This document shows, in pieces, positions 1 to 11,540 of a stretch of DNA of 64,000 nucleotides. The position numbers and the translations under genes are program-made. Under the pieces are notes generated by a model. That model searched no databases. It was given only the letters and a program-made list of their open reading frames with translations, and was not told the DNA's origin. Source of the stretch: Pseudomonas sp. Choline-02u-1 (GTDB taxonomy: Bacteria; Pseudomonadota; Gammaproteobacteria; Pseudomonadales; Pseudomonadaceae); assembly GCF_002836515.1 (NCBI RefSeq), contig NZ_PJBC01000002.1:1-64000 (forward strand), read 5' to 3'. Numbering within the stretch: position 1 is the stretch's first letter; the number at the start of each line of letters is the position of its first letter.

Positions 1-16
1 GCTCCCACGATTATTT

Positions 17-943
17 TCAGCCAGCCATTGCCAGCCGATTACGCCCCTCGCGCTTTGCAACATAGAGCGCACTGTCGGCCCGGCGCAGCAAACTGTCCGC
101 CGACTCACCCGGCAACAGCGTCGAGCATCCCAGGCTTACGGTGATCTCGATCAATCGGCCATCGGCAAAATATTCCTCTGACTGCGTCGCCTGGCGCAAA
201 CGCTCACCGACCATCGCCGCTGCTTCGCGTCCGGTGTTGGAGAGCAGGATCAGAAACTCCTCGCCACCATAACGAAACACCATGTCGACGTTGCGCAGCT
301 GCGCCTTGATCGATGCTGCAATAGCTTTGAGCACATCATCACCAGCGCCATGACCGTGTTCGTCATTGACCCGTTTGAAGTGGTCGATGTCGAGCATCAG
401 CACTGACAGCGGCTGCGCATGCCGGCGCGACATGTCGATCTCGCGCTGCAAGGTCTGCTCCATGGCCACACGGTTGCCGGCGCCGGTCAGAGGATCGCGC
501 AAAGCGCTTTGGGTTGCGGCGCGATAGAGCAGGGCGTTGCGCATCGGGTACAGCAAGCAGGACAGCAGTGACTCGAGTTCGCCCTGTTCCTTGTCGTTGA
601 AACGCTGATTGCGGCGAAACACCAGCTCGCCCATGTGCTCACCTTCGTGGCTCAGGGTGTAGCTGACCGGATGATGGCCGCGCGTGCCGAACTCCAGACG
701 CAGGTCACTGGCCTGATGCACATAGCTGAGGGCATCCAGCGGCACCAGGCGTTGGATTTCACGAAAGAACAGGCCAAGGATGCGTTGTGGCTCAAGGCTG
801 GTTTGCAGCTGCAGGCTCATTTGCTGACGAAGTTGCGCCAGGCTGGTCGGGCGCTCGATCCGCGCCGGCAGTTGACCGAAGCCCAGGCGCTGCAATTTGG
901 CACTGTCAAAGTCAATTGCATGGGTCTGGGAAGGCGATTTCAT
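17..943 (-). CDS. Diguanylate cyclase (GGDEF protein)
   Basis: Makes cyclic di-GMP from two GTP, a cytoplasmic second messenger favouring biofilm over motility. The 308-residue protein has a C-terminal GGDEF domain (about residues 145-305) whose active-site signature reads GGEEF at 226-230, a catalytically competent variant. An RxxD inhibitory site (R217 to D220) lies exactly five residues upstream, so product inhibition is expected. Residues 1-140 carry no transmembrane segment and look like a soluble GAF-type sensor, but no ligand can be named. The gene stands alone, reading away from the yciK-mupP-ubiG group with 361 bases between. A GGDEF gene also lies near mupP-ubiG in P. aeruginosa, so this looks like core genome. 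The enzymatic class is secure, the signal sensed is unknown. Confidence 0.93.
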   Translation of the reverse strand: MKSPSQTHAIDFDSAKLQRLGFGQLPARIERPTSLAQLRQQMSLQLQTSLEPQRILGLFFREIQRLVPLDALSYVHQASDLRLEFGTRGHHPVSYTLSHEGEHMGELVFRRNQRFNDKEQGELESLLSCLLYPMRNALLYRAATQSALRDPLTGAGNRVAMEQTLQREIDMSRRHAQPLSVLMLDIDHFKRVNDEHGHGAGDDVLKAIAASIKAQLRNVDMVFRYGGEEFLILLSNTGREAAAMVGERLRQATQSEEYFADGRLIEITVSLGCSTLLPGESADSLLRRADSALYVAKREGRNRLAMAG

Positions 944-1304
944 ATGGCGTGAGCCCCTAAGCAGTAAGTCTGTCTTACAGGCTGGGTGAGAGCGGCTATG
1001 GGCTGCGCGTCGTACTGATCCATCAGTCCCGTAGGACGTTTGGCGTAAGTTTAGTCTGCCGCAAGACGATCAGTCAGCTATCGAAATCGGCGTTGCCCCA
1101 TGGCCATCACACGGCATGTTTTGAGGGAATTTAGAGCGAAACACGTGCCATTCGGTTCGATTTTATTTAAAGCTTTTCGAATCAATGACTTGCTGGCGGC
1201 TGCGGAACTGCCGCGCTGGATAATTGGCGGCGGCGCGAAGCTAATGATCAACAATGACTTGCCGCGACAGCATTCTGCCGCGGCAACAAATGCGACGTAT
1301 GGCG
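944..1304. other. Intergenic region, no gene seen
   Basis: This 361-base gap lies downstream of the yciK-like gene and upstream of the GGDEF gene, both on the minus strand, so it should hold the promoter of the GGDEF gene. An 8-base stem (TTGCCGCG paired with CGCGGCAA, about 1260-1285) lies just after the stop of the upstream gene and could act as a weak terminator, although no T run follows it on the minus strand. Short open frames on the plus strand have no ribosome binding site and no recognisable sequence. Confidence 0.5.
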
Positions 1305-2045
1305 TTATTGGGCGTTGAAAGCCTGGCCGTTAACGCCCGCACTGTCGGGGCCCATCAGGTACAGATAGACCGGCATGATCTCCTGCGGCGTCGGGTTGTT
1401 CAGCGGGTTTTCCCCCGGATACGCCTGAGCGCGCATGCTGGTGCGGGTGCCGCCGGGGTTGATGCTGTTGGAACGCACCGGCGCCACGCCTTCGACTTCG
1501 TCGGCAAGGGTTTGCATCAGGCCTTCGGTGGCAAACTTCGACACACCATACGCGCCCCAGTACGCACGACCCTTGCGCCCGACGCTGCTGGAAGTGAATA
1601 CCACCGAGGCGTCCTGCGAGAGCTTGAGCAGTGGCAGCAGGGTGCTGGTCAGCATGAACATTGCGTTGACGTTGACCTGCATCACGCGCATGAAGTTTTC
1701 GCCGGAGAGCTGTTCGATTGGCGTGCGCGGACCGATGATCGAAGCGTTGTGCAACAGGCCATCGAGGTGGCCGAACTCGGTTTCGATCATCGCTGCCAGC
1801 TCATCGTACTGATGGGGCAGGGCGGTCTCGAGGTTGAACGGTATCACCGCCGGTTGTGGATGGCCGGCGGCCTCGATTTCGTCGTAGACCTCGGTCAGGT
1901 TGGCTTCGGTCTTGCCCAGCAGCAACACGGTCGCGCCGTGAGCAGCATAGGTTTTCGCCGCAGCCGCGCCGATGCCGCGCCCGGCACCGGTAACCAGAAT
2001 GACCCGATCCTTCAGCAGTTCAGGGCGAGCGGTGTAATCAAACAT
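1305..2045 (-). CDS. YciK-family short-chain dehydrogenase/reductase
   Basis: A 246-residue classical SDR oxidoreductase. It shows the nucleotide-binding motif TGAGRGIG at residues 19-26, the NAS-type motif near residue 100 (HNAS), a catalytic serine in the SSS stretch at 152-154, and the YxxxK pair Y166/K170. Length and sequence match the YciK family, which is conserved in gammaproteobacteria but whose natural substrate is not established. It is followed upstream on the same strand by mupP (28 bases) and ubiG (4 bases), so the three are probably cotranscribed from upstream of ubiG, with this gene last. The link to ubiquinone or cell-wall recycling is by position only. The family call is secure, the substrate is not. 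Confidence 0.9.
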   Translation of the reverse strand: MFDYTARPELLKDRVILVTGAGRGIGAAAAKTYAAHGATVLLLGKTEANLTEVYDEIEAAGHPQPAVIPFNLETALPHQYDELAAMIETEFGHLDGLLHNASIIGPRTPIEQLSGENFMRVMQVNVNAMFMLTSTLLPLLKLSQDASVVFTSSSVGRKGRAYWGAYGVSKFATEGLMQTLADEVEGVAPVRSNSINPGGTRTSMRAQAYPGENPLNNPTPQEIMPVYLYLMGPDSAGVNGQAFNAQ

Positions 2046-2073
2046 AAAACCCTCATAGTCCTTTTGATTTTGA

Positions 2074-2745
2074 TCAGCAGCTGCACAGCGCGCTGTCGAG
2101 CACCTTGCGCAACTCCAGCGGATGATCCACCACCACGTCCGCGCCCCAATGCCGTGGGTTGTCGTCGGGGTGAATGTAGCCGTAGGTCACCGCAGCGGTC
2201 TTGGTGCCGGCGTCGCGACCCGACTCGATATCGCGCAGATCATCGCCGATAAACAGTACCGTCGACGGATCCAGATCAAGCATCTTGCACGCGAGGATCA
2301 ATGGCTCCGGATCCGGCTTGCTGTTCTTCACGTGATCGGGGCAGATCAGCAGCGCCGAACGCTCGGCCAGCCCCAGGCGTTGCATGATCGGCTCGGCGAA
2401 ACGCACCGGTTTGTTGGTGACCACGCCCCAGATCAGGTTGGCTTTCTCGATATCGGCGAGCAGTTCGCCCATGCCGTCGAACAATTTGCTGTGCACCGCG
2501 CAACCGACCAGATAACGCTCTAGAAACTCCAGGCGCAGCTCTTCGAAGCCTGGCGATTCCGGGTCCATCGAGAACGTCACTGCAACCATCGCCTTGGCGC
2601 CGCCGGAAATCTCGTCGCGGATATGCTTGTCGTTGATCGGCGGCAAACCACGATCGGCGCGCATCGCCTGGCAGATGGCGATGAAGTCCGGCGCGGTGTC
2701 GAGCAGCGTGCCGTCCATGTCGAAAAGTACCGCTCTGATGGCCAT
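2074..2745 (-). CDS. mupP: N-acetylmuramic acid 6-phosphate phosphatase MupP
   Basis: A 223-residue HAD-superfamily phosphatase. The nucleophile motif DMDGT is at residues 9-13 (D9 nucleophile, D11 acid/base), followed by a TNKP motif II, a conserved lysine in the KPDP stretch, and a GDDLRD motif IV. In Pseudomonas the HAD phosphatase directly beside ubiG is MupP, which dephosphorylates MurNAc-6-phosphate in the cell-wall recycling pathway that bypasses de novo UDP-MurNAc synthesis (with AmgK and MurU). Older annotations call it phosphoglycolate phosphatase (Gph). The start lies 4 bases after the ubiG stop, indicating coupled translation. The MupP assignment is from synteny and family, not from a substrate residue that I can read. 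Confidence 0.87.
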   Translation of the reverse strand: MAIRAVLFDMDGTLLDTAPDFIAICQAMRADRGLPPINDKHIRDEISGGAKAMVAVTFSMDPESPGFEELRLEFLERYLVGCAVHSKLFDGMGELLADIEKANLIWGVVTNKPVRFAEPIMQRLGLAERSALLICPDHVKNSKPDPEPLILACKMLDLDPSTVLFIGDDLRDIESGRDAGTKTAAVTYGYIHPDDNPRHWGADVVVDHPLELRKVLDSALCSC

Positions 2746-2749
2746 CGGC

Positions 2750-3448
2750 TTATTCCTCGCGCAGGGTCTGGATCATGTAGTTGACGTCAACATCGTTGGC
2801 CAGCTTGTAGTGTTTGGTCAGCGGGTTGTAGGTCAGGCCGATGATGTCCTTGACGGTCAGGCCGGCCATGCGGCTCCAGGCGCCGAGCTCGGACGGGCGG
2901 ATGAATTTCTTGAAATCGTGAGTGCCGCGCGGCAGCAGCTTCATGATGTATTCGGCGCCGATGATTGCGAACAGGTACGCCTTCGGATTGCGGTTGATGG
3001 TCGAGAAGAACACCTGGCCGCCCGGCTTGACCATGCGGAAGCAGGCGCGGATCACCGAGGATGGATCCGGCACGTGCTCGAGCATTTCCAGGCAGGTTAC
3101 GACGTCGAACTGCTCGGGCATTTCTTCGGCGAGGGCTTCGGCGGTGATCTGGCGATATTCGACGCTGACCCCGGATTCCAGCTGATGCAGTTGTGCAACC
3201 GCCAGCGGCGCTTCGCCCATGTCGATACCCATCACCGTGGCGCCGCGCTGAGCCATGGCCTCGCTGAGGATGCCGCCGCCGCAGCCGACGTCGAGGACTT
3301 TCTTGCCGGCCAGATTGACCCGTTCGTCAATCCAGTTGACGCGCAGCGGGTTGATGTCGTGCAGCGGCTTGAATTCGCTTTCGCGGTCCCACCAGCGATG
3401 GGCCAGGGCCTCGAATTTGGCGATTTCGGCGTGGTCGACGTTGCTCAT
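2750..3448 (-). CDS. ubiG: Ubiquinone biosynthesis O-methyltransferase UbiG
   Basis: Carries out both O-methylations of ubiquinone biosynthesis (polyprenyl-dihydroxybenzoate and demethylubiquinol) with S-adenosylmethionine at the membrane surface. The 232-residue protein contains the SAM motif [13 protein letters not shown] near residues 53-65, the acidic GIDMGE motif II, and a [11 protein letters not shown] motif typical of UbiG. I chose the ATG at 3448, with GAGGAA upstream, over an in-frame TTG two codons earlier. It is the first gene of the minus-strand group ubiG-mupP-yciK. The mtaD stop is 59 bases upstream, so read-through from mtaD is possible. Length and motifs match the family. Confidence 0.95.
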   Translation of the reverse strand: MSNVDHAEIAKFEALAHRWWDRESEFKPLHDINPLRVNWIDERVNLAGKKVLDVGCGGGILSEAMAQRGATVMGIDMGEAPLAVAQLHQLESGVSVEYRQITAEALAEEMPEQFDVVTCLEMLEHVPDPSSVIRACFRMVKPGGQVFFSTINRNPKAYLFAIIGAEYIMKLLPRGTHDFKKFIRPSELGAWSRMAGLTVKDIIGLTYNPLTKHYKLANDVDVNYMIQTLREE

Positions 3449-3506
3449 GTTCAATTCCTCGAAAAACCTGAAAAGGGCTGTAGCCGCGAATATTGCGCCG
3501 CGGTGT

Positions 3507-4841
3507 TTACGATTCGGTGTGGCCGCTGATGCGCTGGCCCCAGTGGCGGGCGGTCTCGCCCAGCTGTTGTTCGTCCATGCGAGTCAGGCGTCGGTCGTCG
3601 AGCAGTTGCTTGCCGGCGACCCACAGATGTTTCACGCAATCGCGACCGGTGGCGTAGATCAGCTGCGACACCGGGTCATACACCGGTTGCTGCGCCAGGC
3701 CGGACAGGTCGAAGGCGACGATGTCCGCGGCTTTGCCGATCTCCAGCGAGCCGACCTGCGCCTCGATCCCCAGCGCACGCGCGCCATTGAGGGTGGCCAT
3801 GCGCAAGGCGCGATGGGCGTCCAGCGCGGTGGCGGAACCGGCGACAGCTTTGGCCAGCAGGGCGGCGGTGCGGGTTTCGCCGAGCAGATCAAGATCATTG
3901 TTACTCGCCGCGCCATCGGTACCGACGGCCACATTGACCCCAGCCTGCCACAAACGCTCGACCGGGCAGAAGCCGCTGGCCAGTTTGAGATTGGATTCCG
4001 GGCAGTGGATCACGCTGCTGTTGCTTTCTACCAGCAGCGCCAGGTCGTCATCGCTGATCTGGGTCATGTGCACGGCCTGGAAGCGCGGGCCGAGCAGGCC
4101 AAGACGAGCGAGGCGCGCCAGTGGCCGCTCGCCGGTTTGCTCCACGGCCTGCTGCACTTCGAAAGCGGTCTCGTGCACGTGCATGTGGATCGCGGCGTCC
4201 AGCTCCTCGGCGATCACCCTGATTTTCTCAAGGTTCTCATCGCCGACGGTGTAGGGTGCATGAGGACCGAAAGTGATCTTGATGCGCTCGTGGTGCTTGA
4301 GATCGCCGAACAGCTCGACGCCCTGACGAATGGCTTCGTCGGCGCTGCTGGCGCCGGGGATCGGGAAATCGAGAATCGGAATGGCGATTTGCGCGCGGAT
4401 GCCGCTGTTGTGCACGCGCTCGCTGGCGACTTTCGGGAAGAAGTACATGTCCGAGAAACAGGTGATCCCGCCCTTGATCTGCTCGGCGATGGCCAGATCG
4501 GTGCCGTCGCGGACGAACGCTTCATCGACCCATTTGCCCTCGGCCGGCCAGATATGATTTTCCAGCCAGGTCATCAACGGCAGGTCATCGGCCAGGCCAC
4601 GGAACAGCGTCATCGCCGCGTGGCCGTGGGCGTTGATCAGGCCGGGGGCGAGCAGCACATCCGGCAATTCACGGATTTCAGTCGCGTTACACTTCAGCGC
4701 TTCGGCGCGCGGGCCGATAAACACGATGCAACCATCACGGATGCCCAGACCGTGGTCCTTGAGTACCACGCCTGCAGGTTCGACGGGGACCAGCCAGGTC
4801 GGCAGCAATAACAGGTCGAGCGCAATGGCAGGTTTCGGCAT
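3507..4841 (-). CDS. mtaD: 5-methylthioadenosine/S-adenosylhomocysteine deaminase-type amidohydrolase (TRZ/ATZ family)
   Basis: A 444-residue amidohydrolase. Metal ligands are visible as H72 and H74 in the NAHGH motif, a second histidine cluster in HMHVHE, a VHMTQ histidine, and the aspartate of the GTDGAASNN motif. The family includes TrzA/AtzB-like hydrolases. In Pseudomonas the enzyme next to mtnA deaminates 5'-methylthioadenosine to methylthioinosine, feeding methionine salvage. The reading frame stays open for almost 400 further codons upstream, antisense to mtnA, but similarity to the family begins at the ATG at 4841. The gene is divergent from mtnA across a 108-base promoter interval. 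Function is inferred from the family and from pairing with mtnA; other amino-substituted substrates cannot be excluded. Confidence 0.88.
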   Translation of the reverse strand: MPKPAIALDLLLLPTWLVPVEPAGVVLKDHGLGIRDGCIVFIGPRAEALKCNATEIRELPDVLLAPGLINAHGHAAMTLFRGLADDLPLMTWLENHIWPAEGKWVDEAFVRDGTDLAIAEQIKGGITCFSDMYFFPKVASERVHNSGIRAQIAIPILDFPIPGASSADEAIRQGVELFGDLKHHERIKITFGPHAPYTVGDENLEKIRVIAEELDAAIHMHVHETAFEVQQAVEQTGERPLARLARLGLLGPRFQAVHMTQISDDDLALLVESNSSVIHCPESNLKLASGFCPVERLWQAGVNVAVGTDGAASNNDLDLLGETRTAALLAKAVAGSATALDAHRALRMATLNGARALGIEAQVGSLEIGKAADIVAFDLSGLAQQPVYDPVSQLIYATGRDCVKHLWVAGKQLLDDRRLTRMDEQQLGETARHWGQRISGHTES

Positions 4842-4910
4842 CGAGGGTCGGTTCCAGTGCTTTTGTAAAGGATGGCGAAGTATACCCGAGCGTCTTCGCG
4901 GGGGGATCGC

Positions 4911-4916
4911 TATAAT
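4911..4916 (+). promoter_or_regulatory. Candidate -10 element of mtnA
   Basis: A perfect TATAAT hexamer sits 34 bases before the mtnA start, in the divergent mtaD-mtnA interval. No convincing -35 hexamer is present at the expected distance, so the call rests on the -10 match and position alone. Confidence 0.35.
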
Positions 4917-4949
4917 CGGCGGCTTTTGTTCATGAGTGCGGGGTGTGGG

Positions 4950-6026
4950 ATGCGCGATCGACTGTTGGCTGCGGAGAAAGTAAAGGCCATCGATTGGCGT
5001 GATGGCGCGCTGCACCTGCTGGATCAGCGTATTTTGCCGTTCGAGGAAACCTGGATCGCTTACACCAGCGCCGCCGGCGTGGCCGAGGCGATTCGCTCGA
5101 TGGTCGTGCGTGGCGCGCCGGCCATCGGCATCAGCGCAGCGTACGGCATCGTCCTCGCGGCGCGAGCGCGGATTGCCGAGGGCGGCGACTGGTACGCGGC
5201 GCTGGAAGAGGATTTCGCCTTGCTGGCCGATTCCCGTCCGACCGCAGTGAATCTGTTCTGGGCGCTGGGGCGCATGCACGATCGTCTGGATCGGCTGAAA
5301 AGCAACGCCGATCCGCTGGCGGCGCTGGAAGCCGAAGCCGTCGCCATTCACGAAAGCGATCGCGAAGCCAACCTGACCATGGCGCAACTCGGCGTCGACC
5401 TGATCCGCAAACATCAGGGCAATGCTCAGGCGATTCTCACTCACTGCAACACGGGCGCGCTGGCCACCGGCGGTTTCGGCACCGCGCTGGGCGTGATCCG
5501 CGCGGCTTATATAGAAGGCATGGTCGAACGCGTCTACGCCGACGAAACCCGGCCGTGGCTGCAGGGCTCGCGCCTGACTGCATGGGAGCTGGCCAACGAA
5601 GGCATCCCGGTGACCCTGAACGCCGACTCCGCCGCCGCGCACATCATGAAAACCAAAGGCGTGACCTGGGTGATCGTCGGCGCTGACCGCATCACCGCCA
5701 ATGGCGACGTCGCCAACAAGATCGGCACCTATCAACTGGCAGTGAACGCCATGCACCACGGCGTGCGCTTCATGGTCGTCGCGCCGAGCTCGACCATCGA
5801 CATGAATCTTGCCAGCGGCGATGACATTCCGATCGAAGAGCGTGATGGCGCCGAGTTGCTGGAAGTCGGCGGCAAGCGCGTCGGTGCGGACGTTGAGGCG
5901 TTCAACCCGGTGTTTGATGTAACGCCTGCTGACCTCATCGATGCGATCGTCACCGAGAAAGGCATCGTCGAACGCCCGGACACCGCGAAAATGGCCCAGC
6001 TGATGTGCCGCAAGCGCCTGCATTGA
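4950..6026 (+). CDS. mtnA: S-methyl-5-thioribose-1-phosphate isomerase MtnA
   Basis: Isomerises methylthioribose-1-phosphate to methylthioribulose-1-phosphate in the methionine salvage pathway. The 358-residue sequence has the family signatures [21 protein letters not shown] (active-site cysteine) and [17 protein letters not shown] (catalytic aspartate). It belongs to the eIF2B-alpha-like fold family. I chose the ATG at 4950, preceded by a G-rich stretch, because the protein then has the family's usual length; an ATG six codons upstream (4932) is also possible. The divergent neighbour mtaD supplies an earlier step of the same salvage route. A REP hairpin follows the stop. Confidence 0.96.
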   Translation: MRDRLLAAEKVKAIDWRDGALHLLDQRILPFEETWIAYTSAAGVAEAIRSMVVRGAPAIGISAAYGIVLAARARIAEGGDWYAALEEDFALLADSRPTAVNLFWALGRMHDRLDRLKSNADPLAALEAEAVAIHESDREANLTMAQLGVDLIRKHQGNAQAILTHCNTGALATGGFGTALGVIRAAYIEGMVERVYADETRPWLQGSRLTAWELANEGIPVTLNADSAAAHIMKTKGVTWVIVGADRITANGDVANKIGTYQLAVNAMHHGVRFMVVAPSSTIDMNLASGDDIPIEERDGAELLEVGGKRVGADVEAFNPVFDVTPADLIDAIVTEKGIVERPDTAKMAQLMCRKRLH

Positions 6027-6042
6027 TGCGGTGATATTCAGT

Positions 6043-6126
6043 GTAGGAGCTGCCGAAGGCTGCGATCTTTTGATCTTGCTTTTTAGAGGTCAGGATCAAA
6101 AGATCGCAGCCTTCGGCAGCTCCTAC
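6043..6126. repeat. REP pair, perfect 33-nt inverted repeat
   Basis: Two 33-base arms (6043-6075 and 6094-6126) are exact reverse complements with an 18-base loop. The core, GTAGGAGCTGCCGAAGG followed by CTGCGATC, recurs at 57341-57419 and 59022-59096. This matches the behaviour of Pseudomonas REP elements, which lie as inverted pairs between genes. Its position 16 bases after the mtnA stop means it may also protect or terminate the mtnA transcript. Confidence 0.85.
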
Positions 6127-6460
6127 AGGTGTGCGTCCCCCTAAAAGTCAATAAACATCGCTAATCCAAGCCACAAATCTGCATTCAACGAAGCTCTGAG
6201 CCTCTCTCGTCCCCCTCAAGCCTGTCATCAGTCAACTAACTATGCTCCATGCGCATCTGGGGGATAGGTGCGTGGCGGCCTTTGTGATAACATCCGGCGT
6301 TTTCCGAGGCTGCTCCACGGAGCTGTCTTCACTGCGCAAATCCGCGATCCAATGTTGATTTGTCGTAAGTCGGCGCATGGCACTCGGCCGGCCCCGACGA
6401 GCTTCGTTGCTCCCACATGGACATGACGAAGTTTCACCAGAAAAAGGAATCAGGCTTCTC
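6127..6460 (+). promoter_or_regulatory. Long gyrA upstream region; possible gyrA RNA motif
   Basis: These 334 bases contain no supported gene. They should hold the gyrA promoter and leader. A conserved structured RNA, the 'gyrA motif', has been described upstream of gyrA in Pseudomonas, so part of the final 80-100 bases is probably that element. I can see a short hairpin (ACGAGCTTCGT, near 6397-6407) and a repeated GACGAAG-like string before the ribosome binding site AAGGAA at 6445. I cannot check the consensus structure by eye, so the RNA motif call rests on genomic position and known distribution. Confidence 0.4.
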
Positions 6461-9118
<2,658 letters not shown>

Positions 9119-9125
9119 GCGGGCA

Positions 9126-9165
9126 AACAAGGGGGCGGATGAGAATTCGCCCCCTTGTTATTTGT
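9126..9165 (+). terminator. Rho-independent terminator of gyrA
   Basis: A perfect 12-bp stem (AACAAGGGGGCG at 9126-9137 with CGCCCCCTTGTT at 9148-9159) with a 10-base loop, followed by ATTTGT, lies just after the gyrA stop. The A and T ends of the stem make it a typical intrinsic terminator. Confidence 0.85.
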
Positions 9166-9200
9166 CCTGTTTGAAATTTGAATCACCCACAGGACTCGGT

Positions 9201-9288
9201 GTGGGAGCGGGCTTGCTCGCGAAGACGGACTGACATCCGATGACGATGTCGCCTGATCTACCGCTTTCGCGAGCAAGCCCGCTCCCGC
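9201..9288. repeat. REP pair (GTGGGAGCGGGCTTGCTCGCGAA family)
   Basis: Arm 9201-9223 and its near-perfect reverse complement at 9266-9288 face each other across 42 bases, between gyrA and serC. The same REP family occurs at 44508-45085, 49111-49174 and 53346-53492. It is distinct from the CTGCCGAAGGCTGCG family at 6043. Confidence 0.85.
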
Positions 9289-9348
9289 ATTGAATCCGTG
9301 TTGGCTGATGATGTAATGCGTTACCACCAAATCAGAGCGAGATTGGAT

Positions 9349-10434
9349 GTGAGCAAGCGAGCCTATAACTTCTGCGCCGGTCCGGCGGCGCTGCCTGAAG
9401 CTGTCCTGCAGCGCGCCCAGGGTGAACTCCTTGATTGGCACGGCAAGGGTCTGTCGGTCATGGAAATGAGCCATCGCAGTGATGAGTTCGTGTCCATCGC
9501 CACCCAGGCCGAGCAGGATCTGCGTGACCTGCTGAATATCCCGTCGAACTACAAAGTGCTGTTTCTGCAGGGCGGCGCCAGCCAGCAGTTCGCACAGATC
9601 CCGCTGAACCTGTTGCCTGAGGGCGGCTCGGCCGACTACATCGACACCGGTATCTGGTCGCAGAAAGCCATCGAAGAAGCCTCGCGCTACGGTCACGTCA
9701 ACGTTGCCGCCACCGCCAAGCCTTACGACTATTTCGCCATTCCTGGCCAGAACGAGTGGAGTCTGTCCAAAGACGCCGCTTACGTTCACTACGCGCCGAA
9801 CGAAACCATCGGCGGCCTGGAATTCCAGTGGATCCCGCAAACCGGTGACGTGCCGCTGGTGGCCGACATGTCTTCCGACATCCTCTCGCGCCCGGTCGAC
9901 ATCTCGCGTTTCGGCATGATCTACGCCGGCGCGCAGAAGAACATCGGCCCGAGCGGCATCGTCGTCAACATCATCCGCGAAGACCTGCTCGGCAAGGCCC
10001 GCTCGCTGTGCCCGACCATGCTCAACTACAAGGTCGCGGCCGATAACGGCTCGATGTACAACACCCCGCCGACCCTGGCCTGGTACTTGTCCGGTCTGGT
10101 GTTCCAGTGGCTGAAAGAGCAGGGCGGTGTCGAAGCGATCGCCAAACTCAACGACGTCAAGCAACGCACCCTTTACGACTTCATCGACGCCAGCGGCCTC
10201 TACAGCAACCCGATCAACAAGTCGGATCGCTCGTGGATGAACGTACCGTTCCGTCTGGCTGACGATCGTCTGGACAAGCCGTTCCTCGCCGGTGCCGACG
10301 AGCGCGGTCTGCTCAACCTCAAAGGCCACCGCTCGGTGGGCGGCATGCGCGCCTCCATCTACAACGCCGTCGACATCACCGCGGTCAACGCGCTGGTGGC
10401 CTACATGGCGGAATTCGAGAAGGAACACGGCTGA
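9349..10434 (+). CDS. serC: Phosphoserine aminotransferase SerC
   Basis: PLP-dependent transamination of 3-phosphohydroxypyruvate to phosphoserine (serine synthesis), and of the analogous substrate in pyridoxal phosphate synthesis. The 361-residue protein starts NFCAGPAALPE close to the N-terminus and has the PLP-lysine motif YAGAQKNIGPSG. I chose the GTG at 9349 (V-SKRAYNF), which gives the usual family length; the frame is open 17 codons further upstream into the REP-flanking region without similarity. The stop overlaps the pheA start by one base (TGATG), so serC and pheA are translationally coupled. First gene of the serC-pheA-hisC-tyrA/aroA-cmk-rpsA supra-operon. Confidence 0.96.
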   Translation: MSKRAYNFCAGPAALPEAVLQRAQGELLDWHGKGLSVMEMSHRSDEFVSIATQAEQDLRDLLNIPSNYKVLFLQGGASQQFAQIPLNLLPEGGSADYIDTGIWSQKAIEEASRYGHVNVAATAKPYDYFAIPGQNEWSLSKDAAYVHYAPNETIGGLEFQWIPQTGDVPLVADMSSDILSRPVDISRFGMIYAGAQKNIGPSGIVVNIIREDLLGKARSLCPTMLNYKVAADNGSMYNTPPTLAWYLSGLVFQWLKEQGGVEAIAKLNDVKQRTLYDFIDASGLYSNPINKSDRSWMNVPFRLADDRLDKPFLAGADERGLLNLKGHRSVGGMRASIYNAVDITAVNALVAYMAEFEKEHG

Positions 10435-11528
10435 TGTCCGAGCAAGAACTCAAGGCACTGCGCGTTCGCATTGACGCTCTGGACACCAAAGTCCTCGAGC
10501 TGATCAGTGAGCGTGCGCGTTGCGCCCAGGAAGTCGCCCGCGTGAAGATGGCCTCGCTGGCCGAAGGCGAAGTGCCGGTGTTCTACCGTCCCGAGCGCGA
10601 AGCTCAGGTGCTCAAGCGGGTGATGGAGCGCAATCAGGGGCCGCTGGGCAACGAGGAGATGGCGCGGCTGTTCCGCGAAATCATGTCGTCGTGCCTGGCG
10701 CTGGAGCAGCCGCTGAAAGTGGCTTACCTCGGCCCTGAAGGCACCTTCACTCAAGCGGCAGCGATGAAGCATTTCGGCCACGCGGTGATCAGCAAGCCGA
10801 TGGCGGCGATCGACGAAGTGTTCCGCGAAGTGGCGGCCGGTGCGGTGAATTTCGGCGTAGTGCCGGTCGAAAACTCCACCGAAGGTGCGGTCAACCACAC
10901 GCTGGACAGCTTCCTCGAACACGACATGGTGATCTGCGGCGAAGTCGAGCTGCGCATCCACCATCACCTGTTGGTCGGCGAAAACACCAAGACCGACAGT
11001 ATCAGCCGCATCTATTCCCACGCGCAGTCGCTGGCCCAGTGCCGAAAGTGGCTGGACGCGCATTACCCGAATGTCGAGCGCGTCGCGGTGTCGAGCAACG
11101 CCGAAGCGGCCAAACGGGTCAAGGGCGAGTGGAATTCGGCGGCGATTGCTGGCGACATGGCGGCGGGCCTGTATGGTCTGACGCGACTGGCCGAGAAAAT
11201 CGAGGATCGCCCGGACAACTCCACGCGCTTCCTGATGATCGGTAACCAGGAAGTGCCGCCGACCGGTGACGACAAGACCTCGATCATCGTGTCCATGAGC
11301 AACAAACCCGGCGCGCTGCACGAGCTGCTGGTGCCGTTCCACGACAATGGCATCGACCTGACCCGCATCGAAACCCGTCCGTCGCGCAGCGGCAAATGGA
11401 CGTACGTGTTCTTCATCGACTTCGTCGGCCACCACCGCGATCCGTTGATCAAAGGTGTGCTGGAAAAGATCAGTCAGGAAGCAGTAGCACTCAAAGTGCT
11501 GGGTTCCTACCCGAAAGCAGTTCTCTAA
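10434..11528 (+). CDS. pheA: Bifunctional chorismate mutase/prephenate dehydratase (P-protein)
   Basis: Converts chorismate to prephenate and on to phenylpyruvate, for phenylalanine. Of 364 residues, about 1-90 form the AroQ-type chorismate mutase domain (starting LKALRVRIDALD), about 95-275 the prephenate dehydratase domain with the DNSTRF active-site motif, and about 285-355 an ACT regulatory domain with the phenylalanine-binding RIETRPS sequence, so feedback inhibition is expected. It overlaps serC by one base and precedes hisC by 12 bases. Confidence 0.97.
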   Translation: MSEQELKALRVRIDALDTKVLELISERARCAQEVARVKMASLAEGEVPVFYRPEREAQVLKRVMERNQGPLGNEEMARLFREIMSSCLALEQPLKVAYLGPEGTFTQAAAMKHFGHAVISKPMAAIDEVFREVAAGAVNFGVVPVENSTEGAVNHTLDSFLEHDMVICGEVELRIHHHLLVGENTKTDSISRIYSHAQSLAQCRKWLDAHYPNVERVAVSSNAEAAKRVKGEWNSAAIAGDMAAGLYGLTRLAEKIEDRPDNSTRFLMIGNQEVPPTGDDKTSIIVSMSNKPGALHELLVPFHDNGIDLTRIETRPSRSGKWTYVFFIDFVGHHRDPLIKGVLEKISQEAVALKVLGSYPKAVL

Positions 11529-11540
11529 GGGCGGTAGCAA

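Noticed and set aside
1100..1318. 72-codon frame between the GGDEF and yciK genes
   Set aside because: No ribosome binding site, random-looking sequence, overlaps the 3' end of the yciK gene.
4842..6023. N-terminal extension of the mtaD reading frame by nearly 400 residues
   Set aside because: This part is antisense to mtnA; amidohydrolase similarity begins at 4841.
11525..11540. GGGCGGTAGC before hisC, matching the core of the RfaH ops element
   Set aside because: It lacks the trailing GT, sits in the pheA-hisC junction of a housekeeping operon, and is explained by the hisC ribosome binding site AAGGGCGG.
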